Below, piece by piece: positions 4,490 to 5,294 of a DNA stretch of 5,294 nt (within the stretch, counting starts at the first letter, position 1; every line of letters begins with the position of its first letter). A model generated the notes under the pieces. It ran no database searches, was not told the DNA's origin, and saw only the letters and a list, made by a program, of their open reading frames with translations. Source of the DNA: Candidatus Nitrosocosmicus sp. GTDB lineage: Archaea; Thermoproteota; Nitrososphaeria; Nitrososphaerales; Nitrososphaeraceae. Location: contig JAKDMR010000172.1 in the NCBI GenBank assembly GCA_030452275.1, positions 1 through 5,294 of the forward strand, read 5' to 3'. Made by a program: the position numbers and the translations under genes.

Positions 4490-5294
4490 TTAGTGATAAT
4501 CGATATAATAAATATTTAATTTTAAAAAAGAGATTTTATTTATACTTCCACTTTCTAAGGAAACGATGTATGTGTCTCCATCTGGACCTGTTTGTATATC
4601 CGTAAGGCTACCAAACCCTGTTCCCAAAACAGAATTGTTTAATTCTTCTTCTGAATCAATAATCGTGTTCTGTATTTCCAATCCGTTTATTTCGTCATTT
4701 AATTTAAAAAAATACAGGTTACCATTATTATTATCTCCTACTAAAATATTGTTCCTGCAGTCGGGCCCCAGGTTGGTACTATTGATGAATTCTAGGTCCG
4801 TGACCGCAGTAGGCTCAAGCCGGCTTATCTCTGGATCTGAATAATTAGAATTGGGTGAAAGGAACACGAGATCTTCTGTTTCGTCAGCTGATGCATCTGG
4901 ACCCGTTATTGATCTCCATCCGCTATTATATCCCGGCTCGACTAGATTTATTTCATCAGAAAAGGATGGACCATTCTCTGTATTCCAAACATCTCCAGCA
5001 ATCGGATCTACCACAAGACCAAAGGAATTTCTAATACCATATGCAAAAGTTTTATCAATAATTGGAACACCGCTCCCTACAAAGGGATTATCGACAGGTG
5101 CAGAACCTGAATGTGGATCAATCCGATAAATAGAACCAGTATAGTCTGGATCTCATCCATTCTCAAAATTCTGTAGTTTAGTTCTGTGGTTCAAATCACC
5201 GATTATAACGCAGAGATTGTTGTCTTTGCCTAGAGTTATCTGAGGCGGGGTCATAATTGATTTTAGTAATTTGTTCTAGTTTTCTAATTGACTA
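4490..5294 (-). pseudogene. PQQ-dependent glucose/sorbosone dehydrogenase-like gene, broken and truncated by the window edge
   Basis: Family members are exported six-bladed beta-propeller sugar dehydrogenases that need PQQ. The minus-strand frame gives recognisable family sequence: GKDNNLCVIIGDLNHR (about 5230-5183), YTGSIYRIDP (about 5143-5114), FAYGIRNSFGL (about 5047-5015), WNTENGP, DEINLVEPGYNSGW, ITGPDAS, NNILVGDNNNGNLYFF and SLTDIQTGPDGDTYIV near the end. The frame is interrupted by TGA at 5155-5153 and TAG at 5278-5276, with family-like sequence on both sides of the first. The longest open part is 5152-4490. A GTG at 5014-5012 could serve as a start, but the product would be only the C-terminal half. 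The PG-H-GG stretch normally before the GKDNN segment is not recognisable; MTPPQ stands there. The tail KLNIYYIDYH looks unrelated to the family. Sequencing error or an intentional short protein are alternatives. Confidence 0.72.
4503..4512 (-). promoter_or_regulatory. TATA box for the 110-residue protein gene
   Basis: Read on the minus strand, TTTATTATAT covers -32 to -23 relative to the ATG at 4480, ideal spacing for a leaderless archaeal transcript. It lies inside the last codons of the dehydrogenase remnant (stop at 4492-4490). Confidence 0.55.

Noticed and set aside
4566..5129. Two 92-codon plus-strand frames opposite the dehydrogenase remnant.
   Set aside because: They are antisense shadows; the minus strand encodes recognisable family motifs throughout.
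1..5294. CRISPR array, insertion sequence, tRNA or rRNA gene.
   Set aside because: No regularly spaced repeats, transposase motifs, terminal inverted repeats, cloverleaf or rRNA-like sequence were seen on either strand.

Overview
This AT-rich window most resembles a mesophilic archaeon, probably an ammonia-oxidising Nitrososphaeria (Thaumarchaeota) of the Nitrososphaera/Nitrosocosmicus kind. The evidence is archaeal-style TATA-like boxes about 25-30 nt ahead of start codons with almost no 5' leader, a TfuA partner next to YcaO, a small acidic protein and a PQQ-type sugar dehydrogenase relative that I associate with that group, and an MJ0936-like phosphodiesterase. The assignment is an inference, because no rRNA or ammonia-oxidation gene is present.

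Layout. Positions 37-2018 hold a two-gene cassette, ycaO then tfuA, overlapping by 22 nt. YcaO is an ATP-dependent backbone-modifying enzyme and TfuA is its usual sulfur-delivery partner, so the pair predicts a peptide thioamidation activity. No precursor peptide and no methyl-coenzyme M reductase gene lies beside it. A four-helix membrane protein of unknown function follows at 2070-2648 with its own TATA-like box. Positions 2649-2955 are non-coding, with a 56-nt G-free pyrimidine-rich tract and short tandem repeats. A YfcE/MJ0936-type metallophosphoesterase occupies 2956-3492 (or starts as early as 2887).

Positions 3547-3660 contain a possible 37-residue basic protein whose start codon lies inside a perfect 6-bp inverted repeat. 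A 108-residue protein at 3713-4039 has a disordered N-terminus and a C-terminal CxxC...H knuckle. On the minus strand, 4480-4148 encodes a 110-residue conserved-type acidic protein, convergent with the previous gene. Upstream of it, also on the minus strand, is the 3' part of a PQQ-dependent glucose/sorbosone dehydrogenase-like gene. It is broken by two in-frame stops and runs off the right edge of the window.

The genes do not form one pathway. The coherent unit is ycaO-tfuA. The rest are apparently monocistronic genes, each with a plausible promoter of its own. The main open question is what YcaO-TfuA modifies in an organism that probably lacks MCR. The small ORF at 3547, the CxxC protein and the membrane protein are the local unknowns.
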